The notes: generated from the letters alone by a model not told the origin. A stretch of DNA of 64,000 bases from Capitulum mitella (GCA_030062745.1 CP099839.1:18724733-18788732); one strand, 5' to 3'; numbered from the stretch's first letter, positions 24,175 through 53,749 are shown. A program made the numbers and translations.

Positions 24175-25019
24175 AAGTAACCTGAAGATAAACGACGACG
24201 AAATGGCATTGCGTCAACATATAACACAAAATTTTTTAACGAATTTTTGCTGGCCGAATGTAGTATGAGTTTTAGCACACGCCGCTATAACTGCGATCCT
24301 AGTAAAATGTTTGCGTGTAGGGTGGCATGGGGGGCTCAGTTTGCTGGGACCAACGAACATGAAACCTGAGTCGTCCAATGTCGAGTCATCACTGTCGTCA
24401 CCAGTAGTGCTCAAATTCAGCGGCTGCCACGGCATCGCCATTGGCAATTAGTGCCGGCCATGATCTGTCAACAGTTCTTTGTTGTTCGACCGCAAGGAAA
24501 ATTGCCGTTGTTGGTGCAATACACTGCATTCCTTCTGCCAGGAACGTTTTTACTTTCAATGAAAAATATAGCGAACAAATGTCAAGCTATACTTCAGAAT
24601 TACGATTAGGCCATTCATTCCCCGAATATGCGTCCCAAATTGTAACTGAAATAATCAGAGTTAAAGTCATGATCCTTAATGAATGAAGGTCACTGAACTT
24701 TCTGGCGGTGCGATTTAGCATTTCTGGATTAACGTTTTGACCGTGGGCTTTTTTTCTCCACCCAATGAATAACGCGCTGCAACAGAAATCTTAACCGAGG
24801 TTTCACAAAGCACGTTGAAATGTTTTTTGCTAACTTTGGAATGTAGTAACAAAGTCTGCATATCACGTTTTGCATGTATTTTTTTTGCCCGTTCCAGCTG
24901 AAAACCAACTTCCCTTGCTCTTAATTACAATTTGCATCGTTCCATTGTGCTCGGTTTGACCTTCACGCTACCTCCAATGTCGGGATTTCAAATACGTTAC
25001 AGGACTAAAAATGTCGCCT
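24175..25019. other. Intergenic DNA, no gene seen
   Basis: No exon, RNA or repeat is recognised. The first 60 bp (GAAGATAAACGACG..., GCATTGCGTCAACAT) are shared with 30345-30390 and so belong to a repeat larger than the MITE alone. Confidence 0.4.
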
Positions 25020-25520
25020 AATAAGCATATAGGTCAGACTGGATACAGATGCAGATAGACAAACACAACCAGGGTTACACAGAGATGGACAGATACTGGA
25101 CGGCAGATACAGGGAATGAGACGAAGACAGAAAGAAGAGACAGCAACAGGAAGAAGCTGGGGGAACAAAGAAAGATTGAGTAAATGTGGGGGAGATTGAG
25201 GGCCACCGATGACATCGGTAGGGAATGACGGATATCGCCGGGCCGACGGAGTTCGACGGAGACCGGTGGAGACCGGTGGAGACCGGTAAAGACCAAAAGA
25301 AACCGACAGAAACCGGTTGAGACGGACAGGGATCGATGAACATCAAACGAGTGTTAGAGAGACCGGAAGACTGATGGGCTGATGGAGACCAAAGGAGACA
25401 AACAGAGACTTATGGTGATCGAGCTAGATCGAAGGATACCAACTGAAACTGATGGAGATCCAGGAGTACCGAGGAAGACTTGCTGACACCGACGGGGTCA
25501 GACAGAGTGCGAGCGATCTT
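25020..25520. repeat. Degenerate 10-bp tandem array
   Basis: The sequence can be written as consecutive 10-mers, mostly purine-rich, of the type GACCGGTGGA, GACCGGTGGA, GACCGGTAAA, GACCAAAAGA, AACCGACAGA, AACCGGTTGA around 25260-25320. More diverged 10-mers extend on both sides. The minus-strand frame therefore reads as an open Ser/Pro-rich repeat, which I do not treat as a protein. Confidence 0.7.
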
Positions 25521-26930
25521 CACAGAGACTGGGTCTGTGAAAATTGACAAAAATAGAATCAAAACAAAAACATTTTGCACCTGTCCAACCCGGGAAAGCG
25601 AAAACAGACCAGAGATAAGGCAATGGTTGCTTCATAACCCAGCGCGCTGCATGAAGGCAAAGTAGATGTTGATATCTGTAGAAAAAGATTTTGACTGAAG
25701 CGCACTGATCCAGGGGTACCGAGGAATGACCTCTTTCACATGACATTAAAACAGCCGGCATGACGCACCGTCTTCAAAGCGAAAGTACGTGCGAGAGCAA
25801 AGTGCGAGGACATATGGGCAGACCAAACGGCCGAATGTCGTCTGTTTCAATGGAAGCTCGCAACGCGTTGTAAAACAACACTGCGAGCAGCTTGATCAAC
25901 CACTGAACGGTAACCAGACTGAAGCTCGCAGAGAGATTGTCGAACGATGCTGGGGTGCTGGCGTAGGAATTTTGGGGAGACTGCCGACATTTTGTTTAAT
26001 AAACAGAACCCGTTTGTTGGCAATGAAGTGGGCAATGCAATCCTGGGACGGCCCGGGGTTCATTCGATCTGCTTTTCGCCCGTTACTTGATTCGAATGAG
26101 AAATTTCTGCGCACAAAGGGTCCTAGATGCGCGGCATAGCAAATGGCCAAAAAAGCGGCCGTAGCGTCCGAGACACGCTTGTGCGCCAATTGTGGCTTAC
26201 ATGTGGACCTAAAGAGGTCGCGTGTTGGGGGACGGGTGGGTACAAGCGAGCCAAAGACCGTCATCTGCCGCTCCGTTATCTGATGGGCCGCCAGTCGGCT
26301 TTACCGTATTTTTGTGCGATCTGTCTTACCTCGCTTGCGACCGCAGCAGTTCATGAAATTCAACCAGTCAGAACGAAATTCAGCAGAATCGTCACAAGCA
26401 CGGAGAGCCCTTCTTGGTTATCCCATATGTTATATCCTGTCTTTTATCCTTCCATAATATTTGCACTTATCTACGCCAATCAAATTCCGGCTGACGGAAT
26501 TTCAGGCTTGTCTGACATTTCAAAAGAAGGAAAATAGCTGTGCGCTCATTTTCAGTTTTTAATCCTTTTCTTCACGAATAGCTGCTTCAGCATACATACA
26601 TGCTACTCACAGTCTCTGTCTGAAGAGTGCCAAAGACCTGGTCGGGAGCGAGCTGTTAGCAAAACAACGTTTTCGTGGGGGGATTTCACTGTGTACTGGG
26701 GGATTTGGCGGTCATTGGTGGGGATCCCCCCCAATTAACATGTTAAAGTAGGCCCTGATATAAATGATGAGAGGAGATAGTTGTTCAGACAAATACAATT
26801 CCTGAGTCATGCGTCGCCCTGCATTCTGCTCGTGAGCCCAGCCCTTTTACGTTTTGATGCAAAGGTATTTGAGGCAATGACGTCATTGTAGGAAAGTAGT
26901 GTCTAAAGAAATACTCACAATTTTGTAACC
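25521..26930. other. Intergenic DNA upstream of CARM1, no gene seen
   Basis: Several open frames of 60-140 codons overlap on both strands at 25790-26540, but none shows a recognisable domain or splice context. A repeat-like G-rich fragment (GGGGGATTTCACTGTG...) lies at 26680-26730. Confidence 0.4.
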
Positions 26931-27110
26931 TTGTTAACGTGCGTGGCGGCGGCGTCCGGCTCCGAAATGCGGCAGTTGTGCAGTACTGGAATACATGCGT
27001 GGCGTGGTACCGGAGGGGAGGCGCGGTGTGGTGCGGAAACAAAGGACATAGAAAATTGACCTTTGGAAGGGTAGCAGTGATTGGTGACGCTTTAGGAATT
27101 GGTTGAAACA
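26931..27110 (+). promoter_or_regulatory. CpG-rich promoter region of CARM1
   Basis: The 180 bp before the CARM1 ATG are dense in CpG (GCGTGGCGGCGGCGTCCGG and GGTACCGGAGGGGAGGCGC) and lack a TATA box. CpG then drops abruptly after exon 1. This is the composition expected of an unmethylated housekeeping promoter. The ATG context is AAACAATGG, a good initiation context. The transcription start is inferred, not seen. Confidence 0.55.
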
Positions 27111-43861
<16,751 letters not shown>

Positions 43862-45536
43862 GCGCCGCGCGGCGCGAGCTTCTGTGAAGCCCGCCGGCGG
43901 CCGCCCTCATCCCCCCGCCCCCGCACTCATTGGACGCTTACGATGTGTTTGCCTGTTCTCATACGGTCGTCGGCTGCATTTGTCTCCTGTACAATTCTCA
44001 TCGTTTCAGCGGGGTAGCGTACGCGAATGTGCATGCGTCGTGTGCGTGTAGGTGCGCGCGCTAACGCATATGTAATCTGGTGACTTGGCTCGAATACAGG
44101 CTGTTTGTAGATCCAGCACGTTGTTCGTAGCGAGCTGGTGGTCTCCAGACGGTGTTTTGTGTTGGATGGCGTTGATCCATTGATGGATTGGCGTGTGGTT
44201 GAAACGGGATTGACAAACACTCGTCGGTGGCTTTGGGAGACTGTTGTCTGCTGGGTGTTCTTTCTTCTCCATTGGGGTTTCGCTCTGACGAAAGCCATAA
44301 TTTGCTTCAATAGCTGGTACTCTGGCAAACCGATAGTTTTCCCTCAGGAAAGAATTGCTGATACCCAGCGGTCGAAAATTTGTGGCTGCGTTAATCTTTG
44401 GAGGGAAATGAGCATGCCCGTGATTGTTTGAAACCCCTTTTCTTGTTCGCGAAACGGTTCAGTCATACACGCTTGCGTTTCGTCCTTGGCGGCACTCTTA
44501 ATTTTGGCTGAGTCGGTCGTTACCTGGAATTGATCGGGTGCAGGGGTCGAAATCTATGCAGCATGCTATGTTTAGCTTGAGTTTCGACCCGTAGCATTAC
44601 CCGAGCAACCATTCGGAACAAATAAATCTGACCCCAAATGAACGTGTGATGCTAGTATTGGTATTGCAGTCGAGACGGTTTTCGGCCCGGCCGAGACTCG
44701 CGCGGAAATTCTGGCCGTAACGCGAGTTACCGGTTTTGAGGCACGTGCGGCGACGAGACGCACCCTAGACACGGTATGGCGGACCTCAAGAGCACTCTGA
44801 ACTCTGTGAACAGGCCCCAGAGGACGAGTGTCAGCAGACGCATCGGCTGCCGCCGGAGTCATCAGTCCTGTACTGAGAGACCAGTCCCTCTGAGGCAACG
44901 GTCGATCATAGCAGAGGGCTTCAGGTGCCAAAATAATCGGTCCTAAGTAAACTCGACGTGTCGTACCGGAGCGTTCCTGGATGCACTTCTGAGAGTGCCT
45001 CTGCGTTCGTTGGCCAAAGGCTAAGGCTCTCCGCCTCAGGCCCCATCATTCAACCGAAGAGAAATCGTGTCTGGTGCAAGTTGCGGTAGATCGTCCGGCT
45101 TTCTATGTTTAACTCGTAACAGCATCTCACATCATTCACTTGCCGGCAGAAGTGTGATGATAACCACCGTTGCGTTCCGATCTAGTGCGCGACAAAGCAG
45201 GACAAGAACCAAGTTTATTGTAAGAGAACTCGGACGGTAAAAAACACGTTTCGGTCTACATCCAACCTGGAAAACAATAGTTCGATGCTCACTACTTCGT
45301 GCCTGCAACACTGGGAGTACGTTTCAGCACATGCATATCAACATAGACAGAATCCGCTTACAAAACCCAGCCACGCACTCCACGTTTTACGCTAGTCGCA
45401 TGCCGCAGGGGTGCACATAGCATACTGGTGCCCCACACCAGCTGGCGGCCGGGTCACACGCCTGTGCCAGTGGTCCGAGCTGGGGCCGCCAGGTGTCGCA
45501 CCGACGGTCGGCTGCATCTTCTGGTGCGGCCGGCGG
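43862..45536. other. Convergent 3' regions of CARM1 and MED8
   Basis: The two genes end tail to tail 1.7 kb apart. The plus strand has AATAAA at 44621-44626, 760 bp past the CARM1 stop, a candidate poly(A) signal. No other gene is recognised; the open frames around 44140-44930 have no recognisable content. Confidence 0.5.
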
Positions 45537-48500
45537 CTATTTGTACGGGTGTACTTGGATGTTGGCTTTGATGTTGGTCTTGATCGAGCTGGGCGCCTTA
45601 TTCACGTTCGGCACTGCCACAGAGACAGCCGTGAAACTATCGCCACTAGAACACCGAGAACTTTCAAGAAAACTAAATTGCAAGAACCAAAACCGAAAAC
45701 CCAACAGCCATGTTGCCGGGTTATCAGCCACACCGTCAGTAAACTGGAAATGGATTTCACTGAACAATAAAAACAGAATTAAAGTAATATGGTTCTCCAG
45801 CACACTAAAATATATTACCTAGAAAGGAGGACCCACGACGCCCATAAATTGGTAACAAAATGCAGAGATTATCAACCGAGCGGTACGAATCTCGTGCAAT
45901 GACATTATTAGGTTATTAGGCGTTATATATAGTATATATATATATAGTTATATATAGTTATTAGGCGCTCGAGGTAATGCAAGCGAATACCCGCCCATTA
46001 GATATGAACAAATCTCAGTGACCGCATTTCGGCTGGACAAACGCAGCGCAGAACCTATAATTCCACCTACTACGGTCGCGTGTGGCGGGGCCCGACGACA
46101 CTTACTCTGAACGGGTGCAGGAGCCGACATTGGGGCGGGCGCCGACCGGCTCGGCGGGCCGCTCTTCAGACCCTTCCCTGCGGCACAGCGAACGCGTCGG
46201 TCACAGAGGGCGGCGCAGAGACGACGCCGGTCATAGTGAGGGGTGGCACACAAAACGGCGCCGGCCACAGCAAACACGAATCTCGCCACCGCAGACGGAT
46301 ACATGGACCTCTCCATGTATTCCCACGCCAGACAGACACACAGAGCAGCAGAATACAGTCTGGATAAAGAAATAAAGGGCAGAGGGCAGAAACCAAAGAA
46401 CCTCGATGCATAGTGAACACAGAACATGGAACAAACCTTCCAAAACCCCATTTCCTACTGCCGCGTCCCAGGCAACATTTCCCACATACATCGGCCACGC
46501 GACCGCGCCATCAAAACAACGAGGAATTCGGCTCACTGTTCAAACACATCGAGACAAACCGGTGTAAGCTGAACATAATTGTTACGTGGCACGCCAAGCC
46601 CAGGGTGAACTAAAACAACCGCAGGCTCCAACGTTGCTTTGTCCGTCATTCTTCGTTTCTTGGTCGGACGTCACAGAACTCTTTGTCAGTAACCAATACA
46701 CACCATTCGCCCAGCACTAAGTTTCCGACGGAGCCGACTTTGGACAGGTAACGACTTTGGACACCTATGCTGCCCCCCCCCCCTCTTCCAACCGTCCCCA
46801 GCTCACCGGTGCCGACGGCGGCGATCAGTATCTGGGTGTCGGAGACGGAAGAGGTCTGTTCTAGCTGGGCGCGCGCTGACTCACTCTCCCAGTCATCACG
46901 GGCCTGGGTGATGGTGTCTAGCAGGTTGTTTACTGCCTTGTTCATGGCGGTCACTTGCTTCTGCGGACGGACACCACAGCCCCTACAGCAGAGCACTTCC
47001 CACCGGTGATCCCGTGTATCACGAACAGTCGCAACAAGAGCGCGCGGCTCACGAGACACGACGTAAAACGGGCCGGGAAGTAATCGCATGTGGGGCACAA
47101 GGGTGCCCCTGAGACGGCCGCGCCCTCCCGTCCGCCGGGCGGTTCGGACCTGCGCGGCGTCGGCGCTGACAGACGAGGCCTTGGTCTCGATCTGGTGCAG
47201 CCGCAGCTCCACTTGCGGGTCGTGCCTGGTGCGCAGATAGTGCGGCACCAGGTCGTGCGCGAACGCAGGCACGCGACCCTCGGTCAGCCGCACCAGCTCG
47301 TCGTCCCGCTCCGGCGACAGCAGAAGCGGCAGCGTCACCCGGTTACGCAGCAGCGGCGTCTTCTCATGCTTCAGCACGCGCAGCAGCGTGTTCAGCTGGC
47401 CGCAACAATGGCAACAAGAGCAAAATGGATCAGCAGCACAGGACAAATGAGGAGCTAGGGGCAATGAAATACCATAGACATAAAACAGTTGTGAGACATA
47501 GAATGATGACCTGTGCCACATTGTGACAGAATCATAAATGAGGAACAGAAAACAGTACCCATATTCTTCACTAGATTGTGCAGTATATCAATCTAAATGA
47601 TACTGAGAGTTTGCCATTTTCTTCACCCAGCCTTAAATACACCCTAATGTATCCACAACACCTGATGATTTAAATAATAATTTCTTAACTAAATTGAACA
47701 AGCATATGTATGAATCCAAAGTGAAACATGAATTGAAAACCCATTTTGAGTAGTGAGAAATAACAGCAAGTCTGAGAACTGCAAAAAAAAATCATCAGAG
47801 ACATGAGTAACTGCAAACCTGTCCTGAGAGAAGTGCAAAGCTGTCAAGCAGAGATGGCCATGTGATGTGTTCATGGCCTGTCTCCAGTTTCTGCAGAGTT
47901 TGGGCGATGGATTGTTTCAGGTCATTAAGCCGCTGTGAGAAGGCATCAAGGGCAGCATCCAGTGCCTTTTCTTCTCTCTGAGAAAAGAAGCAGAGCACCA
48001 ACATCACACAATTATAGACAAGCAAACCAATGGAAATTTATCAGGTGCAATGACAGATATTGGCTAAGTATGATTTTTAAGCAAAGCAAATTACAATACA
48101 AAACTGCCAAATAAATTACATTAGAATTAAGGATTTCCCACCAATCAAGCATATGCCCATTCACAACATGGAAACCACTCTGTCAATAGATACATCTATA
48201 TAGAACAGTTTCATAAATGATAACATATTGCTGTCATACATCCCTTCCCCATTTTTCTCCTCATTGATGAGAATAAGATACTTTTTTTGAAAATGATGGA
48301 AAATGGTTTTTCTGGCTTCTTATTCTTCACATTTCATGCCACAAAACTTGGCAAACACACACAAACTAGAAAAAGTTATGCTGTTCTAAATGCATATTCC
48401 TTACTTTTATTCCACTGAGAAACCAAAACACATCCTGGTATGCCATTAAAACAATGAAGACCCTGAAAGTCCAGTAAATCACCAACACCATATGGTCAGG

Positions 48501-48945
48501 TTATCTAATATGCCTACATATTCATGATGAGCCTGACTGTTAATGCATGTAAGCAATGAAAACAATTTATTGTGGTTTAATCCTAGATTAGGGTTGGAAA
48601 TTTGGTTTTTGTTCTTGGCATCAGTGCACAATTTTTCCTTTGGAGCACAGAGTTCTGCAGACAGTAATGCTGGCTTAAGTTTGCATTCTTGATGTAAGTC
48701 AGTTATGGCATCATATACCTGCTTCTTACTAAATGTAGGCCATGATTTCCTTGGTCAGAAATTTGTCAACATGATTATAATGTAGCTTTTTGGGACAGGC
48801 ACAAGATCAAACTTTTGGAGCACATAGCGATTTTGAAGCACATATTTTCCCGTGTTATTTTGATGTAGAAAAACCAGCACCTTTTCCATTCTTGTCCTAG
48901 GATTCAACGATTCCAGACTTCAATTTGACGAACCTGCATGCTCAT
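45537..48945 (-). CDS. MED8: MED8, Mediator head-module subunit (5 exons, about 215 aa)
   Basis: MED8 is a head-module subunit of the Mediator complex, which links activators to RNA polymerase II. Exons on the minus strand: 48934-48945 (MSMQ), 47819-47977, 47150-47395, 46807-46960 and 45537-45613. Exon 2 begins REEKALDAALDAF and ends TWPSLLDSFALLSGQ. Exon 3 has QLNTLLRVLKHEKTPLLRN, LPLLLSPERDDEL and LTEGRVPAFAHDLVP. Exon 4 has KAVNNLLDTITQARDDWE. The last exon ends APSSIKTNIKANIQVHPYK, the typical MED8 C-terminus, then TAG. All junctions are GT/AG and in phase. The joined protein is shorter than the 268-residue human one because the linker after exon 4 is missing; a further exon could hide in 45614-46806, or the linker is genuinely short. 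Introns 1 and 2 are almost free of CpG. Confidence 0.95.
45924..45958. repeat. Short TA-rich tract in the last MED8 intron
   Basis: This is an imperfect TATATAGTTATATA repeat that includes a duplicated GTTATTAGGCG-type word at each side (45910-45923 and 45955-45967). It resembles a footprint of a small insertion. Confidence 0.5.
47396..48933 (-). other. MED8 introns 1 and 2, CpG-depleted
   Basis: Between 47410 and 48820 the only CG dinucleotides I find are the two in exon 2. CpG is normal in exon 1 with its upstream region and in exon 3 and beyond. The depleted sequence is AT-rich with many TG and CA. No other exon is seen. Confidence 0.75.
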
Positions 48946-49280
48946 CGCCACCGCTCGTGAGTATGAAACGGAAAAACAACCCTTTAGTGCTTCTTCTTTA
49001 CCCGTTTCTTGCCTCCTCAACGGATTCCGATACAAAACGAAAACGCTAGTTCTTCTTTAGTGAAAAACTAGGTAAAATTCCTCCAACGTCTCTGGGGGTC
49101 TCCATGGCAGCGTAGTACGCCATCTTGCAGCGCCAGAAGTGTCAACTTTCGGATTGAGGTATGCAGCATTAAAATTACTAGGAGCGCAGACATGTACTAA
49201 CGGACGAGCTAAAATTCTAAACAGACCCGAAAGACATTTCCGTCAAGATAGCAGCAGCCTAACCGACGACGTTGGTGGTA
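48946..49280 (-). promoter_or_regulatory. Probable MED8 promoter region
   Basis: CpG reappears just before the MED8 start codon, at about 48905, and continues upstream. No TATA box is obvious. The stretch CCATGGCAGCGTAGTACGCCATCTTGC at 49103-49129 has two YY1-like CCAT/GCCAT cores. Whether a divergent gene starts here is unknown; none is recognised. Confidence 0.4.
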
Positions 49281-49529
49281 CATGAAATGTCAGTCCTCCT
49301 TTCTTTGTTGTATTTTGTCTTTGTTTTTTTGTGTCTAGGATTTTTTACAGGCACATGAGTTAAACATAGGTGGGCACGTAATTTTTCGTAATAAAAGTAC
49401 CAGAAGGGAAACTTTGTATACAGTTGGAATGGAGCTTTCCATGCCAAAGCAAATTATTGGTGTGGAATTCTATACCAATATTCTGGCCCATTCAGGTGTT
49501 TTCTTGTTTTATAAAGTTCCTAGACAGCA

Positions 49530-49910
49530 ATCCTAAATGGGGCCCATCTGGGTCCTATATGTGGGGCCCATCTGGGCTATCCATATGGGCCCCATCTGTG
49601 TATGTCCCCTGAAACCAAATTTGGTCCCAGATGGAATGTGTGAGGGCTTCATCTGGGCTGTATGTGGGCTCACCTGGGATTTGTGTGGGCTTCATCTGGG
49701 CCATATGTGGGACCCATGTGGGCTCATCTGGGATTTGTGTGGGCTTCATGTGGGCTGGTATGTGGGGCAGCGTGGGCTTCATCTAGGGTGAGTGAGGGCG
49801 ACATCTGGGCTGCATGTGGGCTTCATCTGGGCTGCATGTAGGCTTCATCTGGGCTACATGTGGGCTCCACCGGGTGCGCACGGGCTGCCTCTGGGTCCAT
49901 CAGTTTATCT
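49530..49910. repeat. 11-bp tandem array, ...GGGCTKCATST...
   Basis: Consecutive 11-mers such as GGGCTGCATGT, GGGCTTCATCT, GGGCTGCATGT, AGGCTTCATCT and GGGCTACATGT are clear at 49805-49865. To the left the same array is looser, built on GGCCCATCTGGG and GGGCTCATCTGGG. Open frames with Trp/Gly/Pro repeats on both strands come from this periodicity and are not genes. Confidence 0.75.
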
Positions 49911-52460
49911 GGGCCTGACCTGTGACGCGCGTGGTCAATCATGGCCGCCCCTGGCTGAATTCGGGATGCATGTGATACATATTTCGTTACGACGGACACG
50001 GTACAAAGCAGCCACACATCTCGAATAAGCATGTGGACCGGATTTGTCCACTGATATTCTGCGTTATCAATCGCATTTGTTAGATACTGACCCTTACAGC
50101 TCCACCTTTACTTGCAAGCAGTGTCAGCAAGGAGACGTACTGTGACTGACTGGCTGCCTACGAAACCCGATTGCAGAGGTTCCACATACGCCAACAAGAT
50201 GGCAGCACTATAGCTACGCTGCGCACACCAAATTCCACTGCAAACATCTTCCCCTCCTATCTGAGCACCCTTGCTATCTTAGCAAGGAAGAACATGCCCT
50301 ACGAGAGGCATGGAATTAAAATTAACTTGGAACTTTCTGATACTGAGCGTTGCAAATGTGCAAGACACACTGGACTGCTCAGTTATGGGTCGTGTCAGCG
50401 CTGGAATCGCCACCAAAAACTAAAGACTTACGCTACTTGCCCCAGTCCACTCGAAACGCACGCTAAAAACACTAAAAAAACCTTTCCAGGCCAAAAACAC
50501 TTAACAACAACCTAGTGGCACTTATGCACCGTCATGTGCCAGCACAAGACGCAGCACACATCGCCTGCCCAGCCGCTATGCACGCCAAATCACAAGGCTC
50601 CGGACACAGCACATCACTCAGTCGATGCAAGCCAACTCCTCCCGTAGTTGGCGCACCACCTCTACGTTCTTTGCACGGCAGTTTTGTCGGCACGTCTCTC
50701 GAACCACTCCTATACCTGTCAGATCGTTAACACCCCGTCCCACCCATCCGCCTCCGCAAACCGTCTCTGCTGCTGCGTTGCACTGAAACCACATTGCATA
50801 GCGGGCTGTCCAACGTCTCACGCAGCCATAGCACCATCTGTTCATTGGCAGCATGCCGTTCCAACATCTCTAATGCCTGCGACACCATCAGGCCCTCGTC
50901 TAATCGGCCGTCAGGTCGCGTCTAGTCTGGAGTCCCGCTCACTGGGTGCGCCGGCAGTTGCTCATCGGGCCATCTTCGATGATCGGCGAGTGGTTGGCCG
51001 GTAGCGCGGCCCGCTGGCGTCGTTTCCGGCCACCGTCCTGATGGTCCTGACCGCCCCGACCACCGGTGAACCACTTTCCCACAGCGCGTTCCACATTGCT
51101 TCTGATACTACCGAGCATTCCGTATTTCGCTTTACTGCCCCTGAAGACAGAGTATGCACTATGACACAACTGTTACCCTGTTCTACAACGTGGTCTGTCG
51201 CGTCCAGTGAAAAGGCAGAAGTGATCCAATTTCGTGACACACATTATACTACCACTGGTGTACATCTGTATTGACAGTAAACATGTTTCATTGTTAAAAT
51301 GGCTCTTCCAAGTGTCGCGTCAAAGTTAAAAGGAACGGGGCGTTAAAAACGACACTCAACAAACACACAGATAAGAACACATAAAAGCACACAAACAATA
51401 AAGCACAGATCTAGTACTCCCCATCTAAGTCTACTGTAATTGCTATAGGCGTAATCCATATGACTAAATGGTAACGTCCTCAAGATCAAAATAGTGCATA
51501 CATTGAATCTCTGATCAACTGTTCATATTCACGTCCTTCAAAAGCAGCACAAAGTCAATGTTCACCAACATTCACTGTCTGGGCACTGTATAGCAATGTG
51601 AAACACTTGGTGTATGTAGAGAAATTGGTGCACTTGCAATTAGGTAACAACTGCAATTTTCTCCATACATACGCGGAATGAAAAATAAATGACCATGCGC
51701 ATTATTCCTCCAAATGTGTGGAATATCTTGGAGATATAACTTTAAACTTCAGGCACCTTGTGGTTATCTAAATATTAACGGAAAATTTTTTCGGTTACCC
51801 AAATATTAACGTAAAAATTCCAGATGAGCCTAAATCATGCGGAGAAGTATCTAGGCTGGCACTGCATACGATGATAACAGTTTACTTATTTGACTAATCC
51901 TGGCCAAATAAATTAATATTTCAAATTCAACCCAGCCTGTTTTAGAACGACTTGTCACAGTAGGTACTCATACAACCAACGACGACGACTCGACCTCTCC
52001 AATGTAGAACTGAGCCACGGGAAGAACGACGTTACGCAACGATGCGCATTAATGTAACCGGGAAGGGTCTTGAAAATGGCCGTCAAATGGTTACAGACTA
52101 TGGCTTGCTAGACCCGGATTTAAATAATACGGCGTTTTTGCACAATGTTTTTTTGTGTAACCATTTAGTGTACAAATATAAATGATATAGATTTACTACC
52201 CTGCATTTGTAAAACGGAAAATCAATATTTTCGAATGGAATATTTTGTCACCAATTGTGCTACTGGCGCCTTCTATCCACATCTGCGAACAATGGCCCAC
52301 CCATGGGAGGGCACCTGGAGGATCACACCCTGTGGGACGAAAGCTGCACTTTTTAGCATAAAAAAAGAAGACGTAAGATCGACGTTGTGTATTAAATCAA
52401 TTGAGGGCTTCGGGCTCGACCAAACGTGTAGAAAAAATCCTGGGTGCGCCACTGCGTGCG
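49911..52460. other. Intergenic DNA, no gene seen
   Basis: The strip at 50170-51270 is CpG-rich, with open frames of 70-120 codons on both strands, none with recognisable similarity. From 51280 to 52460 the DNA is AT-rich and plain. An undetected small exon cannot be excluded. Confidence 0.4.
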
Positions 52461-52462
52461 AA

Positions 52463-52995
52463 CTGGCCCATCTGGGTCCCATATGGGGCCCAAATACCAG
52501 CCCACCTACATTTCATGTCGACATGAACCCAGTTGGCCCACGTGTAGGCCATATGGAGCCCAGATTTACATTCATTCCTTTTTGGCATTTGTAAAGAATA
52601 ATCGGGTATTACACAGCGAGGGAGCACAAATCGGAAATATTCGAGGTGTATCAAAAGAATGATAGCATGTGGGCAGCCCATCTGGGTCCCACATGGGACC
52701 CAAATACAAGCCCACGTGCACCCCATGTTGACATGAGCTCAGCTGGCCTACATGTAGCCCATATGGAGCCCACATTAGTATTCATTCCATTTTTGGTGTC
52801 TGAAGATTATTTGCGTAGTACGCGACGAGGAAGCACAAATCGCAAATATTCCAAGCGTATCAAAAGAACATGAAAAAATATGGGCAGTCTATCTGGGTCC
52901 CATGTGGAGCCCAGATACCAGCCCACCTGTACCCCATGCCCACATAAACCCATTTGCCCCACATGCAGCCCACATGGGTCCCATTTGGAAATGCT
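52463..52995. repeat. About 210-bp tandem repeat, 2.5 copies
   Basis: Copies start at about 52463, 52675 and 52888. Each opens with CATCTGGGTCCCATATGG, then ACCAGCCCACCT, CATGTTGACATG and CATATGGAGCCCA. In the first two copies TTCATTCC, GGAGCACAAATCG, AATATTC and GTATCAAAAGAA follow. The CATCTGGG words are related to the 11-bp array at 49530-49910. Confidence 0.75.
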
Positions 52996-53084
52996 GGCTG
53001 GGTTGAGTTCTGTAAGTTATCATTGTCGCGTTTTAGGATCCAATAAATTCATTTCCCATACCAATTTTCTGCCAATTCTACACC

Positions 53085-53640
53085 CATGTAGAGGCGGATC
53101 CAGGGTTTCGCCGGGGGCGGGGGGGGGGACGGAATGGTCAGCGGGGGGCTCCCCTGACGGCTGGGACTCCCATTTTTTTGTTCCTTGAAAAAACGTTGTT
53201 CTGCTCTGATCTAGGCTGAAATATTTGACGTAATTTTGCGTTTTTTCCCCGTATAAAGTACCCGAAAAAAGTTCAAGCGCGCCACCTCATTTAAGAAAAT
53301 TCTTCGTTTTGTTCCCTTACAAAGTGCCCGAAATATGACAATAACGACAGGATTTCAGGCGGCTACGTCCCTCCCCATACTTAAAATGTCGTGTCTGTAT
53401 CTGGTCCACGAGCCCCTTTGCCCTGTTGTAGCTTCTGGAGGCTTTTATGCTAACTTTTTGGTGGTCTTGGGCCGTCTGCCGTGTCAAGGTCCTCTAGTGG
53501 TCTCAGGTCTCTTTTGCAGTTTCATGTGTCCCTCGAGACGTCTCAGGCGCTCCTTTGGCGGTTTCAGGGACACTTGGGACACTGTCATGGAGCCATCTGA
53601 CAGCTGTGGGGACACTCAAGACATTTCACGTTCCATTTTT
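53085..53640 (+). repeat. Dispersed repeat family D, copy 2 (plus)
   Basis: This begins AGAGGCGGATCCAGGGTTTCG with a long G-tract, then GGAATGGTCAGC, CCATTTTTTTGTTCCTTG and ATATGACAATAACGACAGGA, followed by 21-bp-type units (GTCCTCTAGTGGTCTCAGG). It parallels 21240-21845 on the other strand for more than 500 bp. Confidence 0.65.
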
Positions 53641-53749
53641 CATTCACACTCATTCACATTCGAGGGCAGGGGCGCAGCCGGCCAAAAATTTCGGTAGTCC
53701 TTCCCCAGTGGTGGGTCACCTCACTTCATGTGGCTTCTGGACAAAAATA

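Noticed and set aside
25020..25520. CRISPR-like array
   Set aside because: The units are contiguous 10-mers without spacers, in a eukaryotic genome; it is a simple degenerate tandem repeat.
49537..49791. Trp/Gly/Pro repeat protein
   Set aside because: It follows from the 11-bp array, has no start context or splice support, and is interrupted a short distance on.
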